Source: JBAXHO01 sp037138855 (GTDB lineage: Bacteria > Patescibacteriota > Dojkabacteria > B142 > OLB20). Taken from it: a stretch of 41,111 nucleotides of DNA. The first letter of the stretch is position 1. Every line of letters starts with the position of its first letter. The notes under the pieces were generated by a model, which worked only from the letters and a program-made list of their open reading frames with translations, did no database searches and was not told the DNA's origin. The stretch is from positions 1 to 41,111 of the forward strand of contig JBAXHO010000007.1 in the NCBI GenBank assembly GCA_037138855.1. The letters run 5' to 3'. This document shows positions 11,401 to 18,536 of this stretch, piece by piece. Made by a program: the position numbers and the translations under genes.

Positions 11401-13178
11401 AAAAAGAATTTCACCCGTTCCGTGCCCTGGAAGACCGTCGCCCGGAAAACTACACTGCGTAAAGAATCCAGGTCAGCTTGCGTAATCGTCTGACCATTAT
11501 TTAATTTATCAATAATCAATTGATAAGCAGCGGGATCATTAGTACCTGTCAAAACTGGAATAATTTCAATCGATTGGAAAGGTGGATTAATTGTCGTAGT
11601 CACTTTCACTTGATTGGAAGGTGGTGTTTCATTACCGTATTTATCCAGAGCAGTGGCTGTCAGATAATGTTCATCCAATGTGTTTAAGCGTGGCAACATC
11701 ACGATTGTGGAAAAACTGCCATTTTGATCTACAGTTGTATAATATTCTGTATCACAAATTCCGGCAATCGTCACGGTATCGACACAAATTTTAATTTTCA
11801 AATCACTGTTACCATTACTTAAAACTAAAGTCTCAGGCGCTTGACCTTGGACATTAATTACACCACGACTGGAAAAGCTGCCATTTTTTGGATAAGTGAT
11901 CACTACTTTATCTGTGAGTTTAGTAACAGCATAAAGATTTGTAAGCGGTGATACGAAAGTCAGTCCATCGGTAGTCGTGATTTTTAACTGATAAGTATAA
12001 ACTCCATCTCCGACATAATTTCCGTTTTGATCACGGCCATCCCAAGGAATACTAGCAGGTGGAGTACCACCAGCAGCAAAAGACTTCAGGAGATTGCCCT
12101 GATCATCTCTGATTTCTAAAATATAAGAAAGAATTTGCCCATTAGTGCCAATCTCAATAAAATTCACACCATCCTGCCGACCATCACCATTAGGTGAAAA
12201 ATACTCCAGATCAGAGTTAATGGTTAAACTCACTGCAAAAAGATCAACATTGACATTAATTGTTTCAGTTTTTGTATTTAATCCCGCTCCTGGAAATTGA
12301 TCAATATTATCTTTGCTTTCAATTTTAATTTGATTGGTGATATTGCCCGCAACGAGTAAATTTCGTTCCAGTTGAAAGTCGTTAAGTTCCCAATCACAAG
12401 TTTCCCTAATTCCGTCACGCTCAGGGTCACTTGTCGTCTGACAGTTTGTAATCACTACGCGGCTGGCATTTGTTGCAGCATCAGAAACCACAATAGTTTC
12501 ACTGTCTACATTGCCATCATTATCTAAATCGCCTAGTGGTAAACTAAGTGTAATTTCAGAGTTTTTTTCTGCAGTACCAGTTAATTTGATTAAAGAGTAA
12601 TTAAAGAGATTACCATTAGCTGGTGTTTTTAAATCACTTAAAATATTGCTGTCTAATTCAAAAGCTTGCGTTTGATCGACAGCGCTATTACCGGCAGTAT
12701 CTTTTACTTTAGTAGTAATCTGATAATTGCCATCGGGTGTAAGATCAGCACTAAAAGCAAAACTATAAATGCAAGTTGCGGCAGTGGAATTGCCAAACTG
12801 GCCAGGCCCGGCACAATTTTCAATAATATTTCCCAATGCTGGTTGTGTATTTACGCCATTATTCACTAGTACCAATTCACCATTTACCGGATGCGTCAGA
12901 GAAATGTAGACACTGCCAGGAGCAATTACTGAAATATAAGTATTACTGCCGTCGGAATAGCCATTATCTGTTAAGGTATTACTCACCAAAGGTTTACGAT
13001 TATTAATCAAAGTTGCCGGTAGCATTCCTGAAATTATGGGTAGAGATTCTTCCCGATAATAATTCACACTTAATGAATTTTGATTTTTTACCAAATCTTC
13101 GACGCGAAAGCTAAATTTATTTGCCCCAAGTATTAAAGTATCATTATGAGCGAAAAGTCCTAAACCATCTAATGTCAA
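5469..13178 (-). CDS. Giant exoprotein, main part: Ig-like repeats, M23 peptidase, LGFP-like repeats, toxin-like C-terminus
   Basis: This is the larger part (2,569 aa from a TTG at 13178; the frame is open from 13247) of a frame split by a TGA. Residues 1-1280 hold many Ig-like 'DKAGN' modules, including a FlgD-type Ig fold near 320-410 ('FSPNGDG', 'WDGRDQNGNYVGDGVYTY'). Residues 1290-1420 form an M23 endopeptidase domain with H1315-x3-D1319 and H1406-L-H1408, the expected metal ligands, so it may cut peptidoglycan cross-bridges. Residues 1650-2130 resemble LGFP wall-binding repeats (W-x-QKF-x-KG-x-IYW). Residues 2150-2440 are helical with a hydrophobic pretoxin-like stretch. The last 120 residues carry D2496 and D2507-x-K2509, as in PD-(D/E)xK nucleases. 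TTG is a poor start and there is no signal peptide, so this part probably needs the upstream half. Confidence 0.85.
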   Translation of the reverse strand: MTLDGLGLFAHNDTLILGANKFSFRVEDLVKNQNSLSVNYYREESLPIISGMLPATLINNRKPLVSNTLTDNGYSDGSNTYISVIAPGSVYISLTHPVNGELVLVNNGVNTQPALGNIIENCAGPGQFGNSTAATCIYSFAFSADLTPDGNYQITTKVKDTAGNSAVDQTQAFELDSNILSDLKTPANGNLFNYSLIKLTGTAEKNSEITLSLPLGDLDNDGNVDSETIVVSDAATNASRVVITNCQTTSDPERDGIRETCDWELNDFQLERNLLVAGNITNQIKIESKDNIDQFPGAGLNTKTETINVNVDLFAVSLTINSDLEYFSPNGDGRQDGVNFIEIGTNGQILSYILEIRDDQGNLLKSFAAGGTPPASIPWDGRDQNGNYVGDGVYTYQLKITTTDGLTFVSPLTNLYAVTKLTDKVVITYPKNGSFSSRGVINVQGQAPETLVLSNGNSDLKIKICVDTVTIAGICDTEYYTTVDQNGSFSTIVMLPRLNTLDEHYLTATALDKYGNETPPSNQVKVTTTINPPFQSIEIIPVLTGTNDPAAYQLIIDKLNNGQTITQADLDSLRSVVFRATVFQGTERVKFFFADHSKLSELPTANNWNSLGYISGANQTKLYQEFVDGTTPYETCASVTCTWDFYFPLIPELQGLYEVRFEGKLDQQVVNLTAGFTVDGNIPTAPIILDINKISNGSYFNTNYYNNAFFSNSEIIQIKGASDPGAEIVIKDQAGNIICTTTVSAVGIFSCESDTKTIPAYSDPTSNVYPITLITFATLGLNTTPSVDNKTVVIDKLAPLINSLNTSSYWRQSGAPVDLNLTANELLSNAVSIDSQALAEADQCLNSYSSFDLLGKKIAIQQGAITDLNIDSNNQALASGAFVISGWAVEGRYCTRVKIYDLAGNFTEQGQQFFIDNTRPDAPSIDITGRGEFNGIYTKPTYIAKGRLVPEFVHEESKVTIKAWTEENTLLEFYVNAQLISTSTLAGLDCKGFYSNDRISDTVVVKDKDICAVNFDYAMTENGKDYVFQVKAVDRAGNKSIISEDQVVYYDIAAPRIPEVIRTFSPSYDPTPNWALGKNNSLTKDLGITLRTSAESLSDLEYWTTGPQNFSQYNFTQTPGNQLKDQYLTLGTTSDERDGCVSLQDTRRIGICEDGNYEIKIKSTDAAGNPSSVATHNVERDTVRPEKPVISVGKNGEPGKEHLQISISGEKNAMAVVTINIAGRQTQTVNLALSDAGIYFSNDLLGALACGQKTYVIIVRIIDQAGNASYTTNGLITTDTCPIVCGYAEGGTLALPIRPEYTITSGYKTIARPDHAGLDMVKKNGSSFRAEIYAAGNGTITYATQTGGVNLGKANYVNLAHDDGKFTSYWHLDNEETAPVTAGERVNDGSSIIGHMGETGQAYGIHLHFIVKVGGVAVNPEYYLGKGAAITCEVSNKKTDLSNGIDGTNPEKPWADLTWDTSKWANITFDRYFDGDQKKSRLKEANIPSPTLTFLQLVDKDTLEVYGVGMPKYQQMKVGVWNQYRNWCLGYCSTDWEFLSQDEKAENVQIGIYRKDGKRVGYVWNDDPSGRWKVTIKLTEDLQPGDHLIASTLLFDDFSFDKLHWWKDTYEQVTFSVNPAYSGNSNELVVPYTNPAEEAIRKEESEVGNVDRDGYIYKVCNTYIQDYKTIGNKGDSAIMYNPDQQKAYLITGGIWWSYNTYGGCEAFGVPNMDEDRTGKISGWYQKFTKGDIYWAEKEQGAQPGIVRDRIRDYYNSLSGTWSELDFPEGQQWLRESGCGNEGGIQNFQQARVYSTNFGSYHLQWGKFFDVYTKLGEYNGELGWLKTMPWKEWKGIHYTTTAKFEKGQLWLGTISYEEKETWGCDNQRDKDNQLGAPDDVIKVIHEKEDSAFQQYTRANSDLGIIHKFCNGWIVDYDNAVEKNGEKIGYTRIIYNPITVDAYILKNGISETYWGNNDCKRLGLPAQDETAEDNGGKYNAKLWTQKFDKGKIFFYQRSSGLLNTNKWYVGAVVDNAEILARYESMGGNLKKNILGLPISNTYWQISSCNLEGWIQEFDDGRIYSSKRGTFYVDKNDGELTYNEYVNNNQGSGLYEWATSDRDLTFANYDGTTEKTYYTTFQRGYIQEGYSSLLSDSISKENGWNCDNSETLYKKNLEYINTYGPPPVEIYKQRLKYASDSLNKLKVQIGIARAKYNNLSLPIWDDEIDEMIQNSEDMLLIWNSSYDYRMNSYDISHAVEISDYINSHIDTIIFNIETQLNNQLTYWVGYADKLAVSAYENPSEFIIGVGQGLPTCVTDTIYLVSHIGEISSLLTEIYSDPSLISDINEILLYQANAQSDKDSARTAGRFVGNIICEYLVSKGLSKLNDLNIVKEGKTAIKAKLVEKVRPFANILRKGVGSYIEFTPEMQEVLNANYLKYIDDGYVENVTGTYLHQDYKKLNTEEVIKVGRTVSTNADDVADIMLDVKLRKIHSDGTLGDYVQIPLRTKGGEIGTVELDFADLLNHKIKDLKPQKYDPNTGLAIESIEMIKKKYNNQLLDYIDAYKEATNEIVDGGIDLTVDDIIIDTYITY

Positions 13179-13247
13179 TGCACTTTCTTGTGCATTTTGC
13201 TCATTTTTTATCCAAGCTGAAGCCGTTGCCTCAGTTTGTCCGTTGAT

Positions 13248-14765
13248 TCAAATATTCTGGTAATTAAACCAACTGCCATTTGAAGGCGTAGAGACATTTA
13301 AATCTGCTGGCAGGTTATCAACAATCACAATTGTGCTCTCATCTGAAGTCACATTACCTGCCTTGTCGCTCACAGAAAGCTTCAAAATATATGGTCCATC
13401 AATTACAAAATTACCGCCAGTATCTTTACCGTCCCAGTTGAATGTTTCGGCAATTAATGTAGTCGTACCAACGAGTAATGGTTTAGTAATAGTACGAATC
13501 ACATTATTACTAGCATCCAGCACTTCCAGTTGAGCATTTGCAGAATATTTTTCCAGCCAATTGAAATTGATTGTGGTCGAATCAAATTGATTATCAAGAT
13601 TTTTTGAGGAAATTCGGGCATTATCAACACCAATATCCTGTATTACAGGTGCGGTTGCATCCTGAGTAGAATTTGTCGTTACACTACTCCAGTCAGAAAT
13701 ATTATCTAGACGATCCTTTGCTTTTACTCGATAATAATATTTTGTATCATCAAGCAAATTGGCAAAATTGAAAATTGTACTATTAATCCAGCCGGAAGAA
13801 TTTTCCGGAGTGGCAAAACTCGGATCACTATCAATTTCAAAAAGATACTGGATGCCACCAGCTAAATTATCGCTTCCTGCGCTGGCAGAAACAGTATTTT
13901 GAAGCCCTGGTGAATATTCCGGCTCAGCAAGCATATTTACTCCTGTCGGTGCCGTAGTATCTACGATAAAGCTTCTCGAGCTAGTATAACCACTACAAGT
14001 CAAAGTATCACAGTTACGGGCAGAAAAGTTCCAATGTCCGTCAGTAAGATGGATACTCCGATTATGGGTGGCATTATTGCTGGTAAGATTTTGCGTGTAA
14101 TTATTATTACCTCCTTCATTCCTTGTCACTTGTGCTTCGAGATTAATGGCTTGAAAAAAATCAGGATCAAATGAACTAGTACTGAATTCGACACTGCAAC
14201 CTTGTCCGGTTCCAGTGGAATCACAATTAGCATTTGGATAAGCGCCATTATTCAGTGGACCCAATTCCCAACCACTTTGCGGGCGATTGATCCCTGGCTG
14301 ATTCGGAGCTTGATTCAAGCTAGTTGCTAAAATTGCCTGCTGTAAAATAATGTACGTGCCAGCACCGGTCCATCTTACAAAAACAATCACTTCCTGATTA
14401 TTTAAAGGTCCTGGATTACTGACACAGTAATTATACTGATGCCCACTGGGATATACGATGCGATTTGTTGTCCAACCACCATTTACAGGAATACAAGTAT
14501 TACTTGCGACCACATATGGTTGAAAAGTACCACGCATATAGCATTCTGTGCCATTGGGAAAGTTGGGCCAGATATCTTCACAATGTGGCCAACCCGCAGT
14601 GTCGTAGGCCTTCACCTGATTCTTTCCACCCAGTCCGATGAATAGCCCACTGTATGAAGTAAAAAAGAGAGAGATTTCTAAAAAGATGATGAAACTTTTA
14701 AAAAGTGCCTGTTTTACTCGTTTTTGAGCAAATCGCTTCAGAAGTATTCCAAGCTTAAGCTTCAT
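13248..14765 (-). CDS. Giant exoprotein, N-terminal part (505 aa) ending at an in-frame TGA
   Basis: ATG at 14765. The basic N-terminus precedes a hydrophobic export signal at about residues 22-45, then come a cysteine-containing domain, a FN3-like module (about 270-370, 'YYYRVKAKDRLDNISDWS') and a FlgD-type Ig module (about 380-480, 'FNWDGKDTGGNFVIDGPY'). The next module begins 'SNGSWFNYQNI' and stops at TGA 13248-13250. The same frame continues directly with 'INGQTEATASAW', which completes the Ig strand pattern seen elsewhere ('NYSLIKLTGTAEK'). The two parts therefore look like one gene of about 3,098 codons with a nonsense codon. A strong promoter lies 32 bases upstream. Whether the TGA is real, a base-call error or suppressed cannot be decided here. 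Confidence 0.85.
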   Translation of the reverse strand: MKLKLGILLKRFAQKRVKQALFKSFIIFLEISLFFTSYSGLFIGLGGKNQVKAYDTAGWPHCEDIWPNFPNGTECYMRGTFQPYVVASNTCIPVNGGWTTNRIVYPSGHQYNYCVSNPGPLNNQEVIVFVRWTGAGTYIILQQAILATSLNQAPNQPGINRPQSGWELGPLNNGAYPNANCDSTGTGQGCSVEFSTSSFDPDFFQAINLEAQVTRNEGGNNNYTQNLTSNNATHNRSIHLTDGHWNFSARNCDTLTCSGYTSSRSFIVDTTAPTGVNMLAEPEYSPGLQNTVSASAGSDNLAGGIQYLFEIDSDPSFATPENSSGWINSTIFNFANLLDDTKYYYRVKAKDRLDNISDWSSVTTNSTQDATAPVIQDIGVDNARISSKNLDNQFDSTTINFNWLEKYSANAQLEVLDASNNVIRTITKPLLVGTTTLIAETFNWDGKDTGGNFVIDGPYILKLSVSDKAGNVTSDESTIVIVDNLPADLNVSTPSNGSWFNYQNI

Positions 14766-14796
14766 ATTTTTTAAATTCAGAAGGAAATTTAATTGG

Positions 14797-14826
14797 ATTA
14801 TATATTAGGGATTGATATATAGTCAA
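14797..14826 (-). promoter_or_regulatory. Sigma-70-type promoter of the giant exoprotein operon
   Basis: On the minus strand TTGACT (14821-14826) and a perfect TATAAT (14797-14802) are separated by 18 bases. The expected start is near 14790, giving a leader of about 25 bases before the ATG at 14765. It is one of the best promoter matches in the window and could drive all seven downstream genes. Confidence 0.7.
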
Positions 14827-14910
14827 ATTAAATCGGATCGCAAGTAGAACCGGTGTAAAATCGATTGATTGCTTTGCTGTAGAGGATATATGTGTAAAAC
14901 ACGAAATGTT
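14826..14910 (-). pseudogene. Remnant of a GIY-YIG nuclease gene (N-terminal fragment)
   Basis: On the minus strand, directly after tRNA-Val, a short frame reads 'FYTYILYSKAINRFYTGST' and stops at TAA after 'CDPI'. This is the opening of the small stand-alone GIY-YIG endonuclease family (YxYILxS...RFYxGST). The remaining 60 or so residues, including the catalytic Arg and Glu, are absent, so it cannot be an active nuclease. No clear start codon belongs to it alone. Confidence 0.55.
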
Positions 14911-14930
14911 GCAGTAGGCCAGAATATAAT

Positions 14931-15007
14931 TGGTGGGTGCTGGGGGATTCGAACCCTCGGCCTACTCGGTGTAAACGAGTAGCTCTAACCAGCTGAGCTA
15001 AGCACCC
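14931..15007 (-). tRNA. tRNA-Val (anticodon TAC)
   Basis: A complete cloverleaf of 77 nt including an encoded CCA. The acceptor GGGTGCT pairs with AGCACCC, the D stem is GCTC/GAGC, the anticodon stem ACTCG/CGAGT has loop TTTACAC, and the T loop is TTCGAAT. The anticodon TAC reads GTA and related valine codons. The T stem has one A-C mismatch. It lies 90 bases after tRNA-Phe on the same strand. Confidence 0.95.
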
Positions 15008-15096
15008 GGAAAAAAGATATTGCTTCGCACCAACCATGCCTAAGCAAGTTTATGCAGATTGTCATCAATCTACGGTTCACTTTGGTTCACCTAGAT

Positions 15097-15172
15097 TGGT
15101 GCCAAGGGGCGGGCTCGGACCGCCGACACCACGATTTTCAGTCGTGTGCTCTACCAGCTGAGCTACCTCGGC
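15097..15172 (-). tRNA. tRNA-Phe (anticodon GAA)
   Basis: A 76-nt cloverleaf with encoded CCA. The acceptor GCCGAGG pairs with CCTTGGC (one G-T), the D stem is GCTC/GAGC, the anticodon stem CACGA/TCGTG has loop CTGAAAA, and the T stem GGCGG/CCGCC is perfect. The T loop is TCCGAGC rather than TTCGAGC, so position 55, normally pseudouridine, is encoded as C. It is otherwise a well-formed phenylalanine tRNA. Confidence 0.92.
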
Positions 15173-15237
15173 ACTATTGTTAATGAACGTAGTGAATTTT
15201 ACAATAGTGACCTCCTGTACCTTCATGGTACAGGGGG
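15172..15237. repeat. Two inverted repeats between the tRNAs and mraY
   Basis: CACTATTGT (15172-15180) and ACAATAGTG (15201-15209) are a 9-bp inverted pair that starts at the first base pairs of tRNA-Phe. Immediately after comes CCTGTACC/GGTACAGG (15214-15221, 15227-15234), an 8-bp perfect stem that extends to 11 bp with one G-T. Neither stem is followed by a T run, so they are not ordinary intrinsic terminators. They may be RNA processing stems or a repeat element. Confidence 0.5.
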
Positions 15238-15344
15238 CTAACGTAAGATTAAAATATAGTGAACACTACTAAATGTTTATCATCTCTATTGTTCTTTCTA
15301 AAAGAGCATTAAGATTATATTGGAAAAAATTGGAGAATACAAGG

Positions 15345-16445
15345 TCAAAAAAAGGCAATCCAAAGCCCAATTATCATGCAAACACTGGACAAAATCCAAA
15401 AACGCATCACTACCTTTTCTTCACTCCATCCTAACATTTCCAGATGATGATGTAGCGGTGCCATTTTGAATATTCTCCGTCCCAGGACACGCCTGGCTAG
15501 GCTTTGAATAATCGTACTTGAAATTTCAATAACGAATGGAAGTCCGATAATTAATAGTAAAATAGGTTTATTTATCGCAAAAGCAACTACTGCCAAAAGT
15601 GCTCCTAAGCCAAATGATCCTGTATCACCCATTTGGACACGGGCTGGTGGAATATTGAAATATAAATAGGCAACTAAACCGCCAATGACTGTACTAGTTA
15701 GTAAGCTAATTTCAAAAAAACCTGTAAGATAGGCAACGATTGAAAATCCAAGAAATGCAGACAGTAACATACCTGATGATAAGCCATCAAGTCCATCAGA
15801 AAAATTTACAGCATTAGTCATACCCAAAAGGGCAATTTCAGCAAAAGGAATTATCCATAAACCAATATTAATAGTTCCAATAAATGGTATCCAAAGTTCT
15901 CCTCCAGTACGAAAATATGTCCACATTCCAAGTAAGAATCCTAAAATAATTTGAATAAATAATCGTTCACTGCCGAAAAGACCTGATCCGGGATTGGATT
16001 CAAAGGCATTAATTACATTACTATATAAATACCATGGCAATAACAGTAAATATTTAATTCGAACTAAAGGATTTTTATGAACTTTAATTAATAAGATAAT
16101 TCGAGATAATGACTTTCTTTTGCGTTTTTTTCCAAAAATATTTAATAAATCATCAAGCCCACCTAAAAAAGTAGCAGTAAAAAAAATTAAAAGTGGAATC
16201 TTCGTATCAATATTAAAATTAGTTAAATGATTGATCAAAATAACAGGGAAGATGATAATTAAACCTCCCATAATCGGTGTACCAATTTTTATTTTGCGTT
16301 TTTCAATAATTGTAGAAAAATCAACTTTTATATGACGTAAAATATTTAAACGATATAAAAGGTTGATAATTGGAACTGCAATCGAAGCTGCTAGCAAAAA
16401 GCTTATCAGTATCATGGAGATCATATCGAAAATATGAAGATTCAT
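15345..16445 (-). CDS. mraY: Phospho-N-acetylmuramoyl-pentapeptide-transferase (MraY)
   Basis: MraY transfers phospho-MurNAc-pentapeptide from UDP to undecaprenyl phosphate at the inner face of the membrane, making lipid I. The 366 residues contain about ten hydrophobic helices and family motifs: 'GGLDDLLNIFGK' near 94, the catalytic 'NFSDGLDGLSSG' near 215, 'MGDTGSFGLGALLA' near 271, and the histidine motif 'PLHHHLEMLGWSE' near 330. Length is normal. It stands alone here, not in a mur/fts cluster, with tRNAs downstream and a 343-base AT-rich gap upstream. Together with murT-gatD at 36-38 kb it shows that the organism makes its own peptidoglycan. Confidence 0.96.
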   Translation of the reverse strand: MNLHIFDMISMILISFLLAASIAVPIINLLYRLNILRHIKVDFSTIIEKRKIKIGTPIMGGLIIIFPVILINHLTNFNIDTKIPLLIFFTATFLGGLDDLLNIFGKKRKRKSLSRIILLIKVHKNPLVRIKYLLLLPWYLYSNVINAFESNPGSGLFGSERLFIQIILGFLLGMWTYFRTGGELWIPFIGTINIGLWIIPFAEIALLGMTNAVNFSDGLDGLSSGMLLSAFLGFSIVAYLTGFFEISLLTSTVIGGLVAYLYFNIPPARVQMGDTGSFGLGALLAVVAFAINKPILLLIIGLPFVIEISSTIIQSLARRVLGRRIFKMAPLHHHLEMLGWSEEKVVMRFWILSSVCMIIGLWIAFF

Positions 16446-16788
16446 TTTGATGAAAATAGAAAAAAAATTATTTAGTATTTGAAAAAACTTAGTATAGACC
16501 TTTCATTTTAAATCTGCTGAAGTTAATTTTGAATATGCACACCATATTTAAAAATTTCAGGCTATTATAGTCACAATTATTAATCATAAGTTCTATATAA
16601 GATATTCAGTATCTCAAAATTTTTAACTGCTGTAAATTATTTATCCGTAAAAAAAATAAATCAATTAATTATCTGATCTTAAGCTATTTAAAACTGTTTT
16701 CGTCAACTTTCATTACAATAATTTTCATCTTTTTAAAATACATAAATTTATAGTAAAATGATTAGGTTATTCACAAATTAAATAAATT
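16446..16788. other. AT-rich divergent intergenic region between mraY and the zinc-ribbon/uvrC pair
   Basis: These 343 bases separate two divergent transcription units and must hold both promoters. I see weak -10-like boxes (TATACT on the minus strand near 16495, TATAGT on the plus strand near 16750) without convincing -35 partners. No ORF, tRNA or strong hairpin was found. Confidence 0.4.
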
Positions 16789-17004
16789 ATGATCAAAAAA
16801 CTAATTGAACCTTTACAAAAGGTTTTAATGCAAAAAAAAATTTGTCCGGCATGTACCAGACCATTTTCTAAAGCAAAAGTACTGGAAAATCGTTTAAATG
16901 GAACAGATATAGTACAATGTGATTGTTCTCGCATCTTTATTTTTAATCGTGAAATCAATTCATTTCGTCGGGCATTATCCGAAGAAGTTACAAAATTTCT
17001 TTAA
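16789..17004 (+). CDS. Small zinc-ribbon-like protein (71 aa) upstream of uvrC
   Basis: A 71-residue basic protein with 'CPAC' near residue 19 and 'CDC' near residue 44, a likely single zinc site. No transmembrane helix. Its TAA overlaps the uvrC ATG by one base (17002-17006), so the two are translationally linked. The family is not recognised. The overlap suggests a function related to DNA repair or simply a shared transcript. Confidence 0.7.
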   Translation: MIKKLIEPLQKVLMQKKICPACTRPFSKAKVLENRLNGTDIVQCDCSRIFIFNREINSFRRALSEEVTKFL

Positions 17005-18536
17005 TGAATTTTTCCAATAATGAACTAAAGCAAAAAATATCAAATGCTCCCTGGCAGCCAGGTTGTTATCTTTATAAGAATTCTTCAGGAAAAATTCTCT
17101 ATGTCGGCAAAGCAAAAAATCTCAAAAAACGCGTGACATCATACTTTTCTTATCCTGAACGGCTAGAAAACAAAATTCAGCAAATGGTTATTAAAATTGC
17201 TGATGTAGAATTTATCACTACAGATTCTGAACTGGAAGCATTTTTACTGGAAACTAACCTAATTAAAAAATATAAACCGAAATATAATTCGCAAAAAAAA
17301 GATGATAAAAGCTATGTTTGGTTGATGATCAATAAATTCGAAGATTTTCCGCAAATTAAAATTGTCCGGGAAAAGAAAAATCCCCAAGCCGAATATCTTG
17401 GTCCATATGCCTACACTTTACCTTTAAAAAGAATCTTGAAAGAACTTCGTAAACTATTTCCATATCGCACTTGTAATCGTGATATCCAACAACTTTCTAC
17501 TAATAATAAACAAATTAAATTCAAATCAAGTAATACTAAACCATGTTTATACTATTATTTACATCTTTGCACTGCACCATGTGCTGGTTTAATAAATAAA
17601 AAATCCTATAAATTTTCAATTAAACAGCTAAAAGCCTATTTTCTCAATCAAAAAACTAAGCTGATAAATGATTTGCAAGCTGAAATGCATCACTTATCAA
17701 ATATCAAAAACTTTGAAGCTGCTGCTTTACTTCGTGACAAAATTGAAGATTTGAAAATTCTTGGTGAGAAAATTAAAATTGATTTAGATACTGATGAAAA
17801 AAAATATTTGCAAAAAAAATCGGATTTTTACCTAAGTAGTTTAAATGCCTTACTTACCAAGATCGGTCTAAATTACCACGAAAAATTTCGAATTGAATGT
17901 TACGATATTTCCAATATTCAGGGTAATAATGCTGTAGGATCCATGATTGTATTTATCGATGGTAAAGCTGCTAAAGATCAATATCGGAAATTTAAAATTA
18001 AATCAAAACAGACACCAGATGATTTTGCTATGTTGCAAGAAGTATTTACCAGACGTTTTAGTAAAAAAAATTTAGGAGATCAACGCTTTGCTGTTAATCC
18101 TGACTTAATTATTGTCGATGGTGGTAAAGGGCAATTAAGTTCTACTATTGAAATATTAGAAAAAAAACATCTTGATTTTCCAATTATCGGTCTAGCAAAA
18201 AAGCACGAAGATATCTTTATTTTAAATCAAGGTAAATTTTCGCAAAAATCATTTAGTTCTAACTCAACCGGGAAATTTCTCATCCAAAGAATTCGTGATG
18301 AAGCACACCGTTTTGCCATCAATTACCATCGTCAGTTACGTTCTTTTGGCCAACATAAATCATTGTTGGATGATATACCAGGAGTTGGTGAAGTGACCAA
18401 AAAACGTTTATTGACTAAATTTCATGACTTACCGGCGATTAAAAAAGCTTCTTTATCTAACTTGTGTAAGATAATTCGTAATAAAACTACGGCCACAAAT
18501 CTAAAGAAAATTCTGGATAATTTATCGGTTGAATAA
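17004..18536 (+). CDS. uvrC: UvrABC system protein C (excinuclease subunit)
   Basis: UvrC makes both incisions around DNA lesions marked by UvrAB. The domains are in the usual order. A GIY-YIG nuclease (residues 13-95, 'GCYLYKNSSGKILYVGKAKNLKKR') is followed by a four-cysteine cluster site ('YRTC' near 157, then 'CLYYYLHLCTAPC' at about 181-193). A UVR motif lies at about 220-250, then an RNase H-like nuclease (about 295-440, 'ECYDISNIQG', 'IIVDGGKGQL'), and a helix-hairpin-helix 'DDIPGVGEVTKKRLL' at about 455-468. At 510 residues it is shorter than typical UvrC (about 600), mostly through shorter linkers and a reduced C-terminus. Its end overlaps the convergent Fic-like gene by 15 bases. Confidence 0.96.
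   Translation: MNFSNNELKQKISNAPWQPGCYLYKNSSGKILYVGKAKNLKKRVTSYFSYPERLENKIQQMVIKIADVEFITTDSELEAFLLETNLIKKYKPKYNSQKKDDKSYVWLMINKFEDFPQIKIVREKKNPQAEYLGPYAYTLPLKRILKELRKLFPYRTCNRDIQQLSTNNKQIKFKSSNTKPCLYYYLHLCTAPCAGLINKKSYKFSIKQLKAYFLNQKTKLINDLQAEMHHLSNIKNFEAAALLRDKIEDLKILGEKIKIDLDTDEKKYLQKKSDFYLSSLNALLTKIGLNYHEKFRIECYDISNIQGNNAVGSMIVFIDGKAAKDQYRKFKIKSKQTPDDFAMLQEVFTRRFSKKNLGDQRFAVNPDLIIVDGGKGQLSSTIEILEKKHLDFPIIGLAKKHEDIFILNQGKFSQKSFSSNSTGKFLIQRIRDEAHRFAINYHRQLRSFGQHKSLLDDIPGVGEVTKKRLLTKFHDLPAIKKASLSNLCKIIRNKTTATNLKKILDNLSVE

Noticed and set aside
5469..13178. Many shorter frames inside the giant gene on both strands (for example 6977-7372, 9498-9797, 10317-10619)
   Set aside because: They lie wholly within the long coding frame, have no family signatures and use unusual compositions, so they are shadows.
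13248..13250. TGA read as glycine, as in Gracilibacteria/Absconditabacteria
   Set aside because: Core genes such as uvrC and dnaK have no internal TGA, and TGA is the stop in two ATGA overlaps (22444-22447, 25148-25151), so the standard code fits.
13178..13250. Frameshift between the two parts of the giant gene
   Set aside because: The two parts are in the same frame; only a stop codon separates them.
14828..15037. A 69-codon minus-strand frame starting with MVGAKQYLFSG
   Set aside because: Most of it is the tRNA-Val gene read as protein. Only its last part is meaningful, as the GIY-YIG remnant listed separately.
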